A stretch of DNA of 64,000 nt from Brasenia schreberi (lineage: Eukaryota > Streptophyta > Magnoliopsida > Nymphaeales > Cabombaceae), in NCBI GenBank assembly GCA_036023115.1, contig JAYKKT010000046.1:6411501-6475500 (forward strand). Direction: 5' to 3'. The notes beneath the pieces were generated by a model. That model saw nothing but the letters and a program-made list of their open reading frames with translations, had not been told where the DNA came from and searched no databases. Below are positions 47,647-63,907 of this stretch, piece by piece. A program made the translations under genes and the position numbers. The first letter of the stretch is position 1, and each line of letters begins with the position of its first letter.

Positions 47647-51796
<4,150 letters not shown>

Positions 51797-51943
51797 TGTA
51801 GCCAAAATTCTCAGGAGTCACTGCTGGAGGAGATCAAGAAGGAGAGGATGTTCAAAACTGTCGGTGCAGTTGAAGGGATTGGCTTCCAAGAGCCAATCAA
51901 CATTCATGGCAGATGGGGGGCATTCTGCAAGTTGGTTTACTGA
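51797..51943 (+). pseudogene. In-frame continuation of WNK after a TAG: conserved C-terminal motif
   Basis: Directly after the TAG at 51794-51796 the same frame stays open for 48 codons to TGA 51941-51943. It encodes SQNSQESLLEEIKKERMF followed by KTVGAVEGIGFQEP. From memory, plant WNKs commonly end in a Leu/Glu/Lys/Arg helix plus FKTVGAVE-IGFQEP, so this is the normal C terminus cut off by the stop. The options are a real truncating allele, an assembly base error, or removal of a 96-bp phase-0 intron (GT at 51719, AG at 51813-51814), which would splice out the stop. The candidate donor TCG|GTGTCA is weak. Confidence 0.7.
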
Positions 51944-52319
51944 GAGAAACCAAAGACGGCATGGATTTGAATGAGGCAGAGGACGGATTGTTTTATATTT
52001 CCATAAAATGATATGTTTATAGTTTGCTTGTTTGATGTTTGTCTGAATCCTTGTCGAGAATTAAGATTTATCTAGTAAACAAGATGCTTAAATAACTGGC
52101 ATGGTGATTCAATGATAGAAAGGACTGCCATCTCTGTAACTCTGGATTGTAGTGATCATGGCGTGGTTAATATGTAAAATTTGACCATCATTGGCACCAT
52201 ATTGTGAGGTGACATAGCTTTGATTTGCTTCAAAGTGTTTTGAACTCTCTTTTTCTTTCTTAATTTTTCATTTATAGGGTAGTTAATACTCAAGTGTACA
52301 TCTTGCTACGATATCCCTC

Positions 52320-52710
52320 ATATACTGTGAGGGAATTAGGTCAGGATGGTTCTGGATAGACTGTTGTTTGGCAGTTCCAAACTCGAACAACCTTAAACGG
52401 GAGCTGAAACGGTGCCCCTTCAATTGCGGTTTTGGTTTAGTAGTTTTTGGGTCCAGTTTCAAGCCAGTTCCACTATGGTTTTGTTTTGTTTTTTTGTTCC
52501 ATTTGAAAATATCGCAAAATAGAGGTGGGATTTAAAAATCAGAACGAAAAACAACTTGGAATTTAGAGTACGAACTGGTTTTGGGTACTGGTACTGAACC
52601 GTGGGGATCCTTATGTCTGGTTCGCTTCATGTTCTGATTTTGGTTCCATCTGGTTCATGGTCGTTCGGGTTCGGTTCAATCCCTCGCGCTGGGTCCTGAC
52701 GGGCCACCTC
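52320..52710. repeat. GGTTC/GGTTTTGGTT-rich degenerate low-complexity repeat
   Basis: Recurring words are CAGTTCCAA, GGTTTTGGTTTAG, GAACTGGTTTTGGG, TTTTGGTTCCATCTGGTTC and GGTTCGGTTC. The region ends CGGGCCACCTCTA. It is similar in style to 1085-1440, without a fixed period. Confidence 0.5.
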
Positions 52711-55180
52711 TAAGGCGGATGTTCAAAACTAAACAAAAGTTGTGCCATTGAAACTCCATATCATTCAATTGAACAATTCTCGTTTTTTATTACGATCAAG
52801 GGACAAGATTATTCTCGATTTACTAAATATATGCAGATCAGACCATGATACTATAATCTTACAGTAAGGAGAGATATTTTTTTCGTCGTCCTCATTGTCC
52901 ATCACCTGTTTTAAAATTAGAAAACTCCCCTTTGAGCTTGAATTGTCCCTTTTGAATATGGTCTCTTTTCTTTTCGTGCTCAAGAAATGGAAGATTATTT
53001 TGTGATGCATACAATCTAAATAATTCACCTGATAAATAGAGTTCTTATAATTTCTTGCAATCTTCGCTACGTTACTATTCATACTGCGACATCTTTGCAT
53101 GTCTCTAATTTATAAAAATAATGAAATGTAATGAAAAAGATGTTCTATCAAAATCCTTGTCCAAGTTAAGCTTGACAATCTAAACGAAAGGTGACACTTT
53201 AGCTCCATTAGACCAGGGACGACAATGGGGCTGGTCAGGGTGGGTATACTTATGCCCGAACTCATGCCATAAGCTTTATTTTTGTGCCTTTTACTGTTCA
53301 ATTGCTTGTGGGGACGGGTATGGGTTGGGCATCCTTTTCACACGGGTAAAAGAGCATATATATATATATATATGTAGTATCATGTATCAATCTAGATAGA
53401 TTCTTTTACTAAAATAAGATCATGTTTGCAAAAAATAGTTGAAAATTTGAAAAATCGTTATCCCTCACTTACCTACACACTTTCTCTTAATCCCTCACAA
53501 TAAGATCATTATTTTATGTTAGACATTATCAATTTATATTTGATATTCAGAAAAGGAAAATAATTGAATCAAAGAATTGACAAAGTAATGAATCCTTAAA
53601 TTAATTCATAACATTCTTGTTGAAATGGAGAAATAAAAGAGAATAAAATCCATTGTATTTGAGGTTATGTTGTTGATTATATACTGAAAAGTAGATATTA
53701 TAAGTTGTTCGTCGAATCTTATTCTTCATGTTTTTTTTTTAAATTTAATCATCACACTTGTTAAACCATATCTCTATAAATGAGAAGATGTGCCTTAACC
53801 ATGTCTCTCTAAATAAAGAAATGCTGTTCAACCAAGTCTTTACTCAACTCACAACGACTTCACAGTTATCAGATCAATAATATTAAAATACACAAAAAAG
53901 CAAAATACGATTAAATTCATAAACATACCTCCAAAACATATACAATATCAGATTGAGTTAAATGTGCAGACTTCTTTTCTTTTTCTCTTCTCTTCTTTTT
54001 TCTTTTCTTTCTTCTCTTATTTTTTCCAAGAGTGACCAAGCTTTAATGTGTTTGGTTTAATCTAATTTCAGAGATGTGAAACTGGACTTAACCTAACTGT
54101 GAAAAATACAGGATCAAGTTGGAGAATTCTTTTCCATATTTAAAGCCGAACCGAATGGCTTTGCCCATCTAGCGTTGAGAGCCCCGCCATACTGGCCCTT
54201 TGTTGTTTATTGGATCGAGTTTATAAGACCCTATCCGAGTCACCTGAAATTTTGAAAACTAAAAGGTGGCGACATGAAAGACTAAATTTAAAAATTTATC
54301 ACACGAGTCTTTGGAGATAAAAGCTCGATCCAATAAAGATATCAAAATCTAAACATGAAAAAGGTTAGGAGGAGATTTATGCAAGACATCATCTCACTGC
54401 CTTCTCACCGTTGGCTGCAATCAAAACTGTCACTATTGTTTTGGTAGTTAGCGTCTAAGGTGACCGTCTCTTTCTCTCTCTATTTTGTTAACTTTGTTTG
54501 GCAGTTTGAATCCCATTGCATCTGCGAATCAAAGTGTAAAACATTGTGATTTCTGGGCTGTGGTACATTAAAACCCACACATTTTGGGATCAAATATTGT
54601 GAAAGTCTTGGTTTTTTAATTGTTAGATCATATTCTTACTTTTGTTGGGGAGCCAGACTTGTTATTAAAACAAAAAATCAAATGGAAAGAACCTAAACGA
54701 AATTAACTTCTTATAAAGAAAATATATCCACCAACAATGTACTTGTGTCTGTTTGGGCCATTTTGAAAGAAAACCTTGAGCTTTCTCATTTTAATTCAAA
54801 ACATCCAAATTCTTAAATGTTACCTTCTCAAAATTTCTCTTTAAGAGAAATGCACTTCAATCAGAAGGAAGATTGGATCCATTACATTGATATTTCTTAA
54901 AACTGTTAATAGTTATTAATTTGAAAATTGTTAAAGCTGGTAAGTGTTATTAATTTGAAGCTCCCTAGTATGCTCAGATCTCCTATGCCCACCAGGCCAG
55001 GCCGGGAGGCACGGTCCATATTGATATTTCTATCTAATTTAATCTAGAGGTGGCCAACGATACGGAGGACATGATTTTTCGAAAATGAGTGAGGGTAGTT
55101 TAGGTAATCTCCAAAAAGAAGTGTCTGTAAACTGAAAATAATGATCCCCGAAGCTAAACCCGCCGCCTTACTTGGGTCGC

Positions 55181-55189
55181 TTAGGGTTT
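55181..55189 (+). promoter_or_regulatory. Telo-box TTAGGGTTT in the NOG2 leader
   Basis: TTAGGGTTT (AAACCCTAA on the other strand) lies 31 bp upstream of the NOG2 ATG. Telo-boxes are a known feature of plant ribosomal-protein and ribosome-biogenesis gene promoters and 5' regions, which fits the encoded protein. Function here is inferred. Confidence 0.55.
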
Positions 55190-55219
55190 CTGCGAGGCCA
55201 AGAAGAAGACCGGGGGAAG

Positions 55220-58200
55220 ATGGTGAAGAAGAACAAGGAAAAAAAGGTGAACGTCTCCGGAAAGCCGAAGCACTCGTTGGACGTCAACCGAGCGAACGGA
55301 AAAGATGGAGACACTCGCAGCGCGGCGACGGTTCGGCGACTCAAGATGTACAACACCCGCCCCAAGCGCAGCCGCAAGGGAAAAATCCTCAAGCACGAAC
55401 TCCAATCGAAGGAACTGCCTCAAACGGACATCCAGCCCGATCGCCGTTGGTTCGGTCAGTAATTTGCGCTGCCCTTCTCTTTTTTTCGCTGTATTCTTAG
55501 AACTTCTCTTGTTTTTCCTGATTTTGTGGTGTTTTATTCGGTGACTGTTCTTTCTATTTGTTTCTTGGAAGAAAATTAAGGTAAAATTTTAGGGTTCGTG
55601 GATAGTTGCACTTGGTAGATTTGAGTTGGGTTTTTGACCGTTTGGAATTGCATTCATTCATTCTCGACTAGAGTTGCCTCTTTACAACTACAAACCGTGC
55701 TGGATTACTCGCGGTGACGTTTCTGGAGACGAAATTCAGTGGGCAGACATTTAAGATTGGAATTGTTATCCGAGATGTTGTGTTTCTTTACATTTTTTAT
55801 GGGGAAATGTTCATTGGTCATCGAGTTAGAGTTCTTCTTTGTTTGTTCCTGCATTTTTTTACGGACAATAGGTTTATTTCTCTGTTTGATTTTTTTTTAA
55901 AAACTTGTTCGCTTTCATGTTTGTAAATAGGGAAACTTTCATCCGTAAATATCGATTTAGTCGTATTGGTGATGGTCAAGTTGACACCTTCGTCAGAGGG
56001 TGTCTCGTTCTGGTTTCTGATCTAAGTGGTGAAAATCTGCAGGGAACACTAGAGTTGTGAACCAGAAAGAGCTTGAAATTTTCCGGGAGGAGCTCCAAAG
56101 CAGGCTTTCCAACAATTACAATGTTATCCTTAAGGAGAGAAAGCTACCAATTTCCCTTTTGAATGATCATACTAAGGTAGACTCCAATTTCTAAAATTTT
56201 CTGCTTTAATATTGTCTCAGGGGTGAAGGTGTAAACCCAGTTTGATTAGTGTCTGAATTTAACACAATAATGGAAAAGGAATATCTAGATAAAGAAACCA
56301 ATTTCTGAACCTTTTATTCTTTTGGAGTTTGTGTTAATTTTTGCGACCCATCATTCTTCTATTAACTTTAAGAAATGGAACAGTATATGACAATATATTG
56401 TCCACGATATTTGTACCAAGTTATCCTTGCATGTCCTTCAACGTTATTTTTCATGTGCTTGTCATACAGATTGCTTTTAAATTGATTCATAATTAATTTG
56501 GTGTGGCTTGACTAATACGTGATGGGTGTTATGATCTTGTCTAGCAAGCAAGATTTCACCTCCTCGATAGAGAACCATTCCAGAATACGTTTGGCCCAAA
56601 GAAAAAGCGGAAGCGTCCAAGGCTGTTGGCAGATAATTATGAGTCTTTGCTCATGAAAGCTTCTGTCTCTCAAGGTATGCAATGGTTCTTTGATTCCTGA
56701 ACCCCAGCATCCCTCACATTTATCCTTCATTTTGTAAATTACACAAATCAGAATGCATCTTGAGTTTTCCTGATGTGTGTGGTTGCCGGTTGACAAACAT
56801 AGATGCTTTTTAGCAACATCCAATTCATCTTGGTTTTTCTGTGATTTCTGTTTCAACCTAGATGCCTATGAGGAAAAATCCAGCACCACACAATCAAATG
56901 ATGGAACTGAAGAAGACGGCTTAAGAGACCTGGTCAGACACACGATGTTTGAGAAGGGGCAAAGCAAGCGTATTTGGGGTGAGCTGTATAAAGTTGTTGA
57001 CTCTTCTGATGTAGTTGTACAAGTGAGTACATTCTCTGAGCCATCACAAGAATGTGATTGTGCAAACTATGAATTTTGATTCAGCATGTATGAAACTTGT
57101 GCACTAGTTTCGTATATTGAGTATGATCATGCTCACCTGCTTTGGTAAATTTGGTCTTGGATGAATTTCAGTTAGCAAAAAACTCATCCTAGGGAATCAT
57201 ACACATACACAGAGCCTTATGGATTTCATTATCTTAATTTCCCGTGAGCTGTCAGTTATTTAAAACTGAGCTCATTTTGATGGAGGGAGACATATCTCGG
57301 GTAAAAGCCTACCTCCATATTTGAAAGGTGCAATACAATTAGGAAAAGGCTCGTAAGTATCTATTTACTGAGTGTACCACCATAATGTCGCCATATTTAG
57401 TTAGTAAATAGTTTTATGATTATCGGGGGGGAAATTCTTGCTTATTTGTTGTAATCCATGAGTTTGCAGGTGCTGGATGCAAGGGACCCTCAGGGTACAA
57501 GATGCCACCACTTGGAGAAGCATTTGAAAGAACATTGCAAACATAAGCATCTCATACTTTTGCTTAATAAGGTTGTCTTTTCTTAGAGTTACGGAGTCTC
57601 CTGTCCTTCTAAATTATGAGGCTTTCTTGAATTTACAAAGAGTTTGATTCTGAATTGTGGTAATTCTTGTCACAAGTCCCTGAATAGCTTTGATGCGCTC
57701 ACAGTGTGATCTTGTTCCTGCTTGGGCCACAAAAGGATGGTTGCGGCTTCTATCTCGTGAATATCCAACCCTGGCATTCCATGCTAGCATCAATAAGTCA
57801 TTTGGAAAGGTTTCTCCATTCCCATCTACAGGATAATTTGTCAATGTCAATTGTAGCCTCTGGTAGTTGCTCATTAATTTTTTTCTTTTCTGGTCTCAGG
57901 GTTCTCTTCTTTCAGTTCTCCGTCAGTTTTCCAGGCTAAAGAGTGACAAACAATCAATTTCTGTGGGCTTCATTGGGTACCCAAATGTTGGAAAGTCGTC
58001 CGTTATCAATACGTTGCGCACAAAGAATGTAATACATCTTTTTCTTGTTTTCATTTTAGATGTTATTAAGTGTTTGTTTTGGCATGTAAAGATTGTTCTT
58101 TCCATATCTGATCACTGTCTGCTATCTAATTTGCTCCTCTTAAAGCATTCTTACATTGTGCCCATGTGCATGCATGTGTGTTTCCCTGCAGGTTTGTAAA

Positions 58201-60693
58201 GTTGCTCCTATTCCAGGTGAGACAAAAGTGTGGCAGTATATAGCGCTAACAAAGAGGATCTTCTTAATTGACTGTCCTGGAGTTGTCTATCAGAACCATG
58301 ACTCTGAAACCGATATTGTACTTAAGGGTGTTGTAAGTAGAGCATCTTTTGTTTCCAGCTCTCTTTCCCTTGGATATGTGAGGTTTCTATAGTTCAATAT
58401 TTCCTTCCATGTCAAGTGCCCAGTGTATGATTTCCTGAGGTAAATGTTATATGTGATGAACTTGATTGTATATTCAATATTCTGTGTAGTATTTTGTCTT
58501 TTTAAAGTTCTTTGGAGTGGTATATTGATGTGGTGTCTTGACCTTATATTATTCCGTGGTTGTTAAGGTTTATAGTTTGTATTTGTAAGGCTATTCTTGC
58601 TGGTCAAAATTCGTGCTGATTTCCAATCATTGGTTGGGGACGTGATGGTGACATGATAATGCTGATGGCTGCAGTTATCAGGATGGTTGCAGTTACGGTG
58701 ACATGACTATGGTGATGGTTGAAGTTCAATAGAATGCCAGCTTAAATTATATAAGTATACTTAAATATGGATCTTTTTGTGCAGAATGGGTTATTTATGC
58801 GAAACTTTTTTTGCAATTTAGTTCTGTTGGACATGGTTTAGTTAGATACACCTAATTCACATAGTAGAGGAGGATTCTGCCACTGGAGGGAAAAAGTACA
58901 GGTAGAAAAGAATGAATTGCCGATAAAGAGAAGAAAATGAAAATATGATTCCATTTAATAAACTTTCCACTTTTGTCTTGCTCTGACTTTACAATTGGCT
59001 ATTAAAAAGAGAGATTTGTACCAGTGAAGCAGACGTTGAGTACAGAAACTGCCTTTCACCTTTCACTAGTGCAAAAATTACGAAAAAAATGTAACTGGGA
59101 AATTTATTCCCTCCATGACGTGGCTTTTATTATCCGTTGGTCTTGGTAGAAGCTCGTCTTCAGCTTATGCTCATAGCACGTTCTTCCTAGTCAGCCTTCT
59201 CTTCAGCTCACAATACTGAAACTTGTATATGTACTTGGTGAGCACAAGCATGATTATTAGGCATATACAGTGCTTGTAGTGTCCACTTGTTTCACTTTTA
59301 ATGGTTATCATATCATGTTATATTGCAGCATCCACTCCCATCAGGAAAGAAAGAGAGACTATTTCAAAGTGTCCTAGTTTTATGGGAATTTTAGGAAATG
59401 TGCTGCTTTAGCTTCTTATATCAAGTTCTACTAGTATGGGCTTTTCCATTGAAAGTTGTGTTGTTGTGATAACGTTGTCTTCTGCTGTAACATTATCAGG
59501 TTCGTGTGACAAACTTGCAAGATGCTGCTGAACATATTGGGGAGGTTCTGAAGCGTGTTAAAAAGGAGCACTTGCAAAGAGCGTACAAGATAAAAGACTG
59601 GTAAAGCTATCCTCCTTTGGTTCTGTCAAAATGATCTCAAACTTACCTGCCATGCACACACCTATTCACTTATGCACATGTCCTCTTGTACTTGCACTTG
59701 CTCAGGACTTTGTTTTGTTGTTCTGTTCTGAAATTGCTTGTGGTTTTCAAATCTTTCTATAAGGCATCTCTGTGTGTGTGTTACTGGTTATCTCTGTTAT
59801 TTAACTTTCTTAATTAGGTTTTGTTTATGTTAATAGTCCGTTTGATCAAGTATGTGGAAGTCTTTTGGTTTCTTGAATCTCCTTGGCATATTCCATTTAT
59901 TTGGCTGTTGATGATGTATTGTCCTGTATACGGACCAAAGAAGTTAACTATAGGGGATGTGCTTATGTTGTTTGCCATAAATATACTTGGAGGTGGAATA
60001 AGTGTCATTCTTACTATATTTGCAAAATCTTGGTTTGTATGCAAACCCTATAGTTCTCACTTCCGGAAGAGTTTGTTTTGGCTATTGGGTAGTATCTGTT
60101 TTATGTCATTTTTCTTGTAGGAACTGTCTGTTAAAGAATTTATGGAATCAGAGAATACAAGTATATTCTATTCTTTTAAATATTTGCGAGTATCTATTCA
60201 CCATCCTAATACAGACATCCCAGGTAATTGCCATTCTTAAGGTGTTCATTTATGAATGTTCTGATCGAATGTCCTTTGAGGGCAGTATAGGCCCATCCTT
60301 GTTAGATTGGTCAACAACGTATCTTGGTGATTTGGAAATTCTCCAGGAAGTGAGGTCGGTACTTGGTTGTGAAGTTCACATGTTCTTAGTCATATACAGC
60401 TCCATTTTTTGGATAGTCTAGATAAAAAGCATCTACTAACCATTTAGAAGACTCTAGGGTAGATGATATCGAAAGCCTTGTAGTACAACAAAAAGTTGCA
60501 TGATGAAGCCTTTTATTTGAGATTGATATCTGAATCTAAGTTGGTTCTTTAAAAATTTTAATGCTTAAGTTGTCCCTGTTGCTGTATCCATTTCCTTGTC
60601 TGGTTCTCATGTGTGCACATCTATGTACTTTTCAGGGAGGACGAGGATGACTTTCTTGTTCAACTATGCAAGTTAACGGGGAAGCTCTTGAGG
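55220..60693 (+). CDS. NUG2: Nucleolar/nuclear GTP-binding protein 2 (NOG2/GNL2), 5' part
   Basis: This circularly permuted GTPase acts in maturation and nuclear export of the 60S ribosomal subunit. Ten exons, 55220-55454, 56043-56176, 56545-56674, 56862-57022, 57470-57571, 57705-57809, 57900-58028, 58192-58332, 59500-59600 and 60636-60693, join in phase to 432 residues. The gene continues past the window. The basic N-terminal NGP1 domain starts MVKKNKEKK and has [16 protein letters not shown] motifs appear in permuted order: G4 NKCDLVP (252-258), G5-like FHAS, G1 GYPNVGKSS (315-323), G2-like PGETKV and G3 DCPG (359-362). Start choice: the ATG at 55220 matches the family N terminus. The telo-box upstream fits its role. 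The next intron carries an RTE LINE in the same orientation, making it longer than 3.3 kb. The remaining C-terminal residues, with the next exon, lie outside. Confidence 0.95.
58647..58726. repeat. Imperfect 30-bp direct repeat in a NOG2 intron
   Basis: GGTGACATGA..ATG.TGATGG.TG.AGTT occurs at 58647-58676 and 58697-58726, 50 bp apart, in intron 8. It looks like a local duplication. Confidence 0.7.
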
Positions 60694-60862
60694 GTAAGTT
60701 TTTGTTCCATGTGGGTCCTTCTCTAAGCTTTATTTGGCTTAGGCTAATGATTTATTTATTTTGTTCTATAACATGGATTACAAAAATTATGAGCATTGCT
60801 TTGGGCGTTCCCGCCTAGCGACGTGCTGCAGAGCCCGAATGCAGTAAGAAGTAAGCAAGGGC

Positions 60863-61037
60863 CACTACATTTTCACCCGAATGTAGTGAATCAATTGCAG
60901 AGAGGGTTCTTACATCATGGACGGGTGTGGGTAAAGAAGTTAGTCCCGCTACATTGCAGCCCAAATGTAGTGAAAAATTTTCAGAGGGTCTCCGCATTTT
61001 GATTATGGACGGATGTGGGGGGTAAGGAAGCTAGTCC
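60863..61037 (+). repeat. Two tandem units in the LINE 5' region
   Basis: Unit 1 (60863-60946) runs from CACTACATTTTCACCCGAAT to AAGTTAGTCC. Unit 2 (60947-61037) runs from CGCTACATTGCAGCCCAAAT to AAGCTAGTCC. Both contain ATGTAGTGAA, CAGAGGG or similar, and ATGGACGG.TGTGG. A partial third unit lies at about 60826-60862 (CAGAGCCCGAATGCAG). Tandem 5' units are typical of LINE promoters; that role is inferred. Confidence 0.75.
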
Positions 61038-61831
61038 TAGATAATAAGATTCGTATTGGTTCTTGGAATATCGGAACATTATCGGGTAAGCTAATGGAGG
61101 TGGTAGATACTATGATTCGGAGAAAGATTCATATTCCATGTTTACAAGAGACAAAATGGGTTGGAGAAAAAGCAAAGGAGATAGAGGATACAAGTTTTAA
61201 ATTATGGTACTCAGGTAAAGAAAAGGCTCGAAACGGAGTTGGTATTATCATAAATAAAGATTTAAAGGAGTGTGTAGTAGACATACAACGATATGGTGAC
61301 CGAATCATGACATTGAAATTAGTGTTAGGAACAGAGGTTTTGAATATAGTTTGTGCTTACGCACCCCAAGTAGGACTAGAAGATAGTATAAAGACAATTT
61401 TTTGGGAAGAGTTAGATAAGGTATTTCAAAAGATTTCACAAAGGAAGATGATTTGTTTAGGAGGAGATTTAAATGGACATGTCGGTAAAAAGTTATTAGG
61501 ATATCAAGGGATTCATGGAAACTTTGGTTTTGGGGATATAAACGAGGAAGGTAGGGAGATTTTAAATTTTGCTATGGCATTTGATCTCTTTATAGTTAAT
61601 ACAATCTTCAAAAAATGAGATGAACATTTAATTACTTATAAGAGTGGCTTATCACAAACACAAATTGATTACTTTATTTGTAGAAAAAAAGATACAGCGT
61701 GTTGTAAAGATTGTAAGGTAATTCCAGGAGAAAGCTTAACCACCCAACATCGACTTTTAGTTATGGATTTACAAATAAAAAAATGGACGAAGAAGAAAAG
61801 AGTGCATCGAGCTATTGAGACTAAATGGTGA
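61013..61831 (+). pseudogene. LINE endonuclease domain relic (exonuclease-endonuclease-phosphatase fold)
   Basis: The open frame to TGA 61616-61618 encodes IRIGSWNIGTLSGKL, CLQETKWVGEKAKE, VGIIINKDL, NIVCAYAPQVGLED and ICLGGDLNGHVG, the catalytic motifs of AP-like endonucleases. The frame resumes after that stop with ITYKSGLSQTQIDYF and TTQHRLLVMDL (a TxQHxLL motif) up to a second TGA at 61829-61831. The first stop is likely CGA to TGA and the second TGG to TGA, typical decay of methylated cytosines. No functional product is expected. Confidence 0.85.
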
Positions 61832-63873
61832 AACCTCAAAAGCGAGAAAGAAGATATATTTAAACAGAAAGTCCTTCAAGGAGATGTTTGGAATTATATT
61901 GGCACACGCTGTGATATGTGGAACAATATGGCTGTGTTAGGGGTATCTAAGGGAGGTGTACCGGCACAAAAAGAAGCTTGGTGGTGGAGTGAAGTAGTAC
62001 AAAATAAAATAAAGGCAAAGAGGGCATGCTACAAATTACATTATGCCAAGAAAACTAGTGAAACTTTAGAAGCTTATAAGAAAGCAAAGAAGTAGCGAAA
62101 AAGGCCGTTAGTGAAGCAAAAGCTAAGATTTGGGAGGACTTATATAAAAAACTAAACTCAAAAGAGGGTGAAAGAGATATTTTTAGGATAACTAGGGCTA
62201 GAGATAAGAAAACTAAAGATCTTAATTCTGTTAGATGCATAAAAGACGAGGATGAAAAAATTCTAGTGGCAAATGATGATGTAAGAAATAGATGGAAAAA
62301 CTATTTTTATAATCTTTTTAATGAAAATAAAGATGTTAGTATTAGTTTAAGAGATTTAGCCAAGTCAGAAAAGTATATAAACCACAATTTCTACCGACGT
62401 ATTCAAAAGAATGAAGTCAAAGAGGCTCTTAAACATATGAAGAGTGGTAAATCGGTAGGACCAGATAATATTCCTATAGAAGTTTGGAAAATACTAGGAG
62501 AAATAGGAATCACTTGGCTCACAAGACTATTTAATGAAATATGGAAAAACCAAAAGATGCCCGAGGAATGGATAGCAAGTACACTTATACCCATATATAA
62601 GAATAAGGGAGACATTTAAAATTGTGCGAATTATCGAGGTATCAAGTTAATGAGTCATACTATGAAATTATGGGAAAGAATTATCGAACGTAGGTTAAGA
62701 CAAGTATCGAGTACAACAGGGAACCAATTTGGATTCATGCCAGGCAAATCTACTATTAAAGCGATTCACCTTTTGAGATGCCTTATGAAACATTTTAGAG
62801 CAAAAAAGAAAGACCTTCACATGATATTTATTGATCTAGAAAAAGCTTATGATAGGGTACCGAGGGAGGTTCTTTGGAGAACTTTTGAAAAAAGAGGTAT
62901 CCCATTGATATATATTAACCTTATAAGAGACACGTATGATGGTGCAAAAACATGTGTGAGGACTCATGAAGGAACGACAGACTTCTTTGAAGTTAATATT
63001 GGGTTACATCAAGGATCAACATTAAGTCCATACTTATTTATAATGGTGATGGATGAGTTAACAAAACATATTCAAGATGAAGTACCTTGGTGTATGTTAT
63101 TTGCAGATGACATTGTATTAGTGGAGGAGTCTAAGGAAAAAGTTAATAGAAAATTGGAACTATGGAGAGAAACATTAGAAAGCAAAGGCCTCCGACTTAG
63201 TAGAACAAAGATAGAATATATGGAATGTAAGTTTGATCATTTGGTTACTTCAGAGGACATGAAAATTAAAATTGGCACACATTGCATTCCTCAAAAGGAA
63301 AGTTTTAAATATCTAGGGTCAATTTTTCAGCGTGATGGAAGAATTGATGGAGATGTTACACATAGAATTAATGCTGGTTGGTTAAAATGGAGAGGAGCAT
63401 AAGGTATTCTTTGTGATAAGAAGATACCATTAAAGTTAAAAGGTAAATATTATAGAGCAGCAATTAGGCCTGCCATGTTTTATGGTTATGAGTGTTGGGC
63501 AGTTAATCATCAACATGTACAAAAGATGTCTGTGACAAAAATGAAGATGTTGAGATGGATGAGTGGTCATACAAGAAAAGACCTTATACGTAATGATGTT
63601 ATTAGAAACAAATTAGGAGTGGCACCAATAGAGGATAAAATGAGAGAACATCGTTTAAGATGGTTTGGACATATAGAAAGAAGATCAAAAGAAGAACCTT
63701 TAAGAAGGTTAGAAAAACTAAATTTGGAAAGTATTAAAAGTGGTAGAGGACGACCACAAAAGTGTTGGAAAGAAACAATAAAGAATGATCTAGCTTATTG
63801 GGAGTTAACTGCTAACATGGCACATGATAGGGATCTGTGGAAACAAAGAATCCATGTAGCCGACTCCGTCTAG
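61832..63873 (+). pseudogene. LINE reverse transcriptase relic
   Basis: After the TGA at 61829 the frame continues to about 62092, where a one-base loss shifts it (TAG at 62093 in the old frame). The RT then runs in the new frame, broken by TAA at 62617-62619 (probably CAA before) and TAA at 63400-63402. Motifs are [69 protein letters not shown] and the catalytic [12 protein letters not shown]. The C-terminal part has MKMLRWMSGHTRKD and HRLRWFGHIERR. Except for these breaks the element is well preserved, so the insertion is fairly recent compared with the copy at 45441-46274. Confidence 0.9.
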
Positions 63874-63907
63874 TATGGGAAAAGGCTTAGTTGTTGTTGT
63901 TGTTGTT

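Larger units (their letters stand above)
51944..55219. other. Intergenic region between WNK and NOG2
   Basis: It starts with the WNK 3' UTR and ends with the NOG2 promoter and leader. No gene is recognised. It contains a GGTTC-rich degenerate stretch (52320-52710), a short TA tract near 53356-53373 and otherwise AT-rich DNA without recognisable repeats. Confidence 0.5.
60800..63907 (+). mobile_element. Near-complete, inactivated RTE-type LINE in a NOG2 intron
   Basis: The element has a 5' region with tandem repeats (60863-61037), an apurinic-type endonuclease, a reverse transcriptase and a tail GGCTTAG(TTG)n ending at 63907. This layout and tail match plant RTE LINEs. It carries five breaks in one long frame (see the two coding relics), so it cannot move by itself. 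It is inserted in the sense orientation in the intron after NOG2 exon 10 (60693). The 5' boundary (about 60790-60830) is approximate because no clear target duplication is visible. Confidence 0.9.

Noticed and set aside
55141..55544. Several overlapping frames over NOG2 exon 1
   Set aside because: Only the frame from 55220 gives the NOG2 N terminus and joins the next exon in phase.
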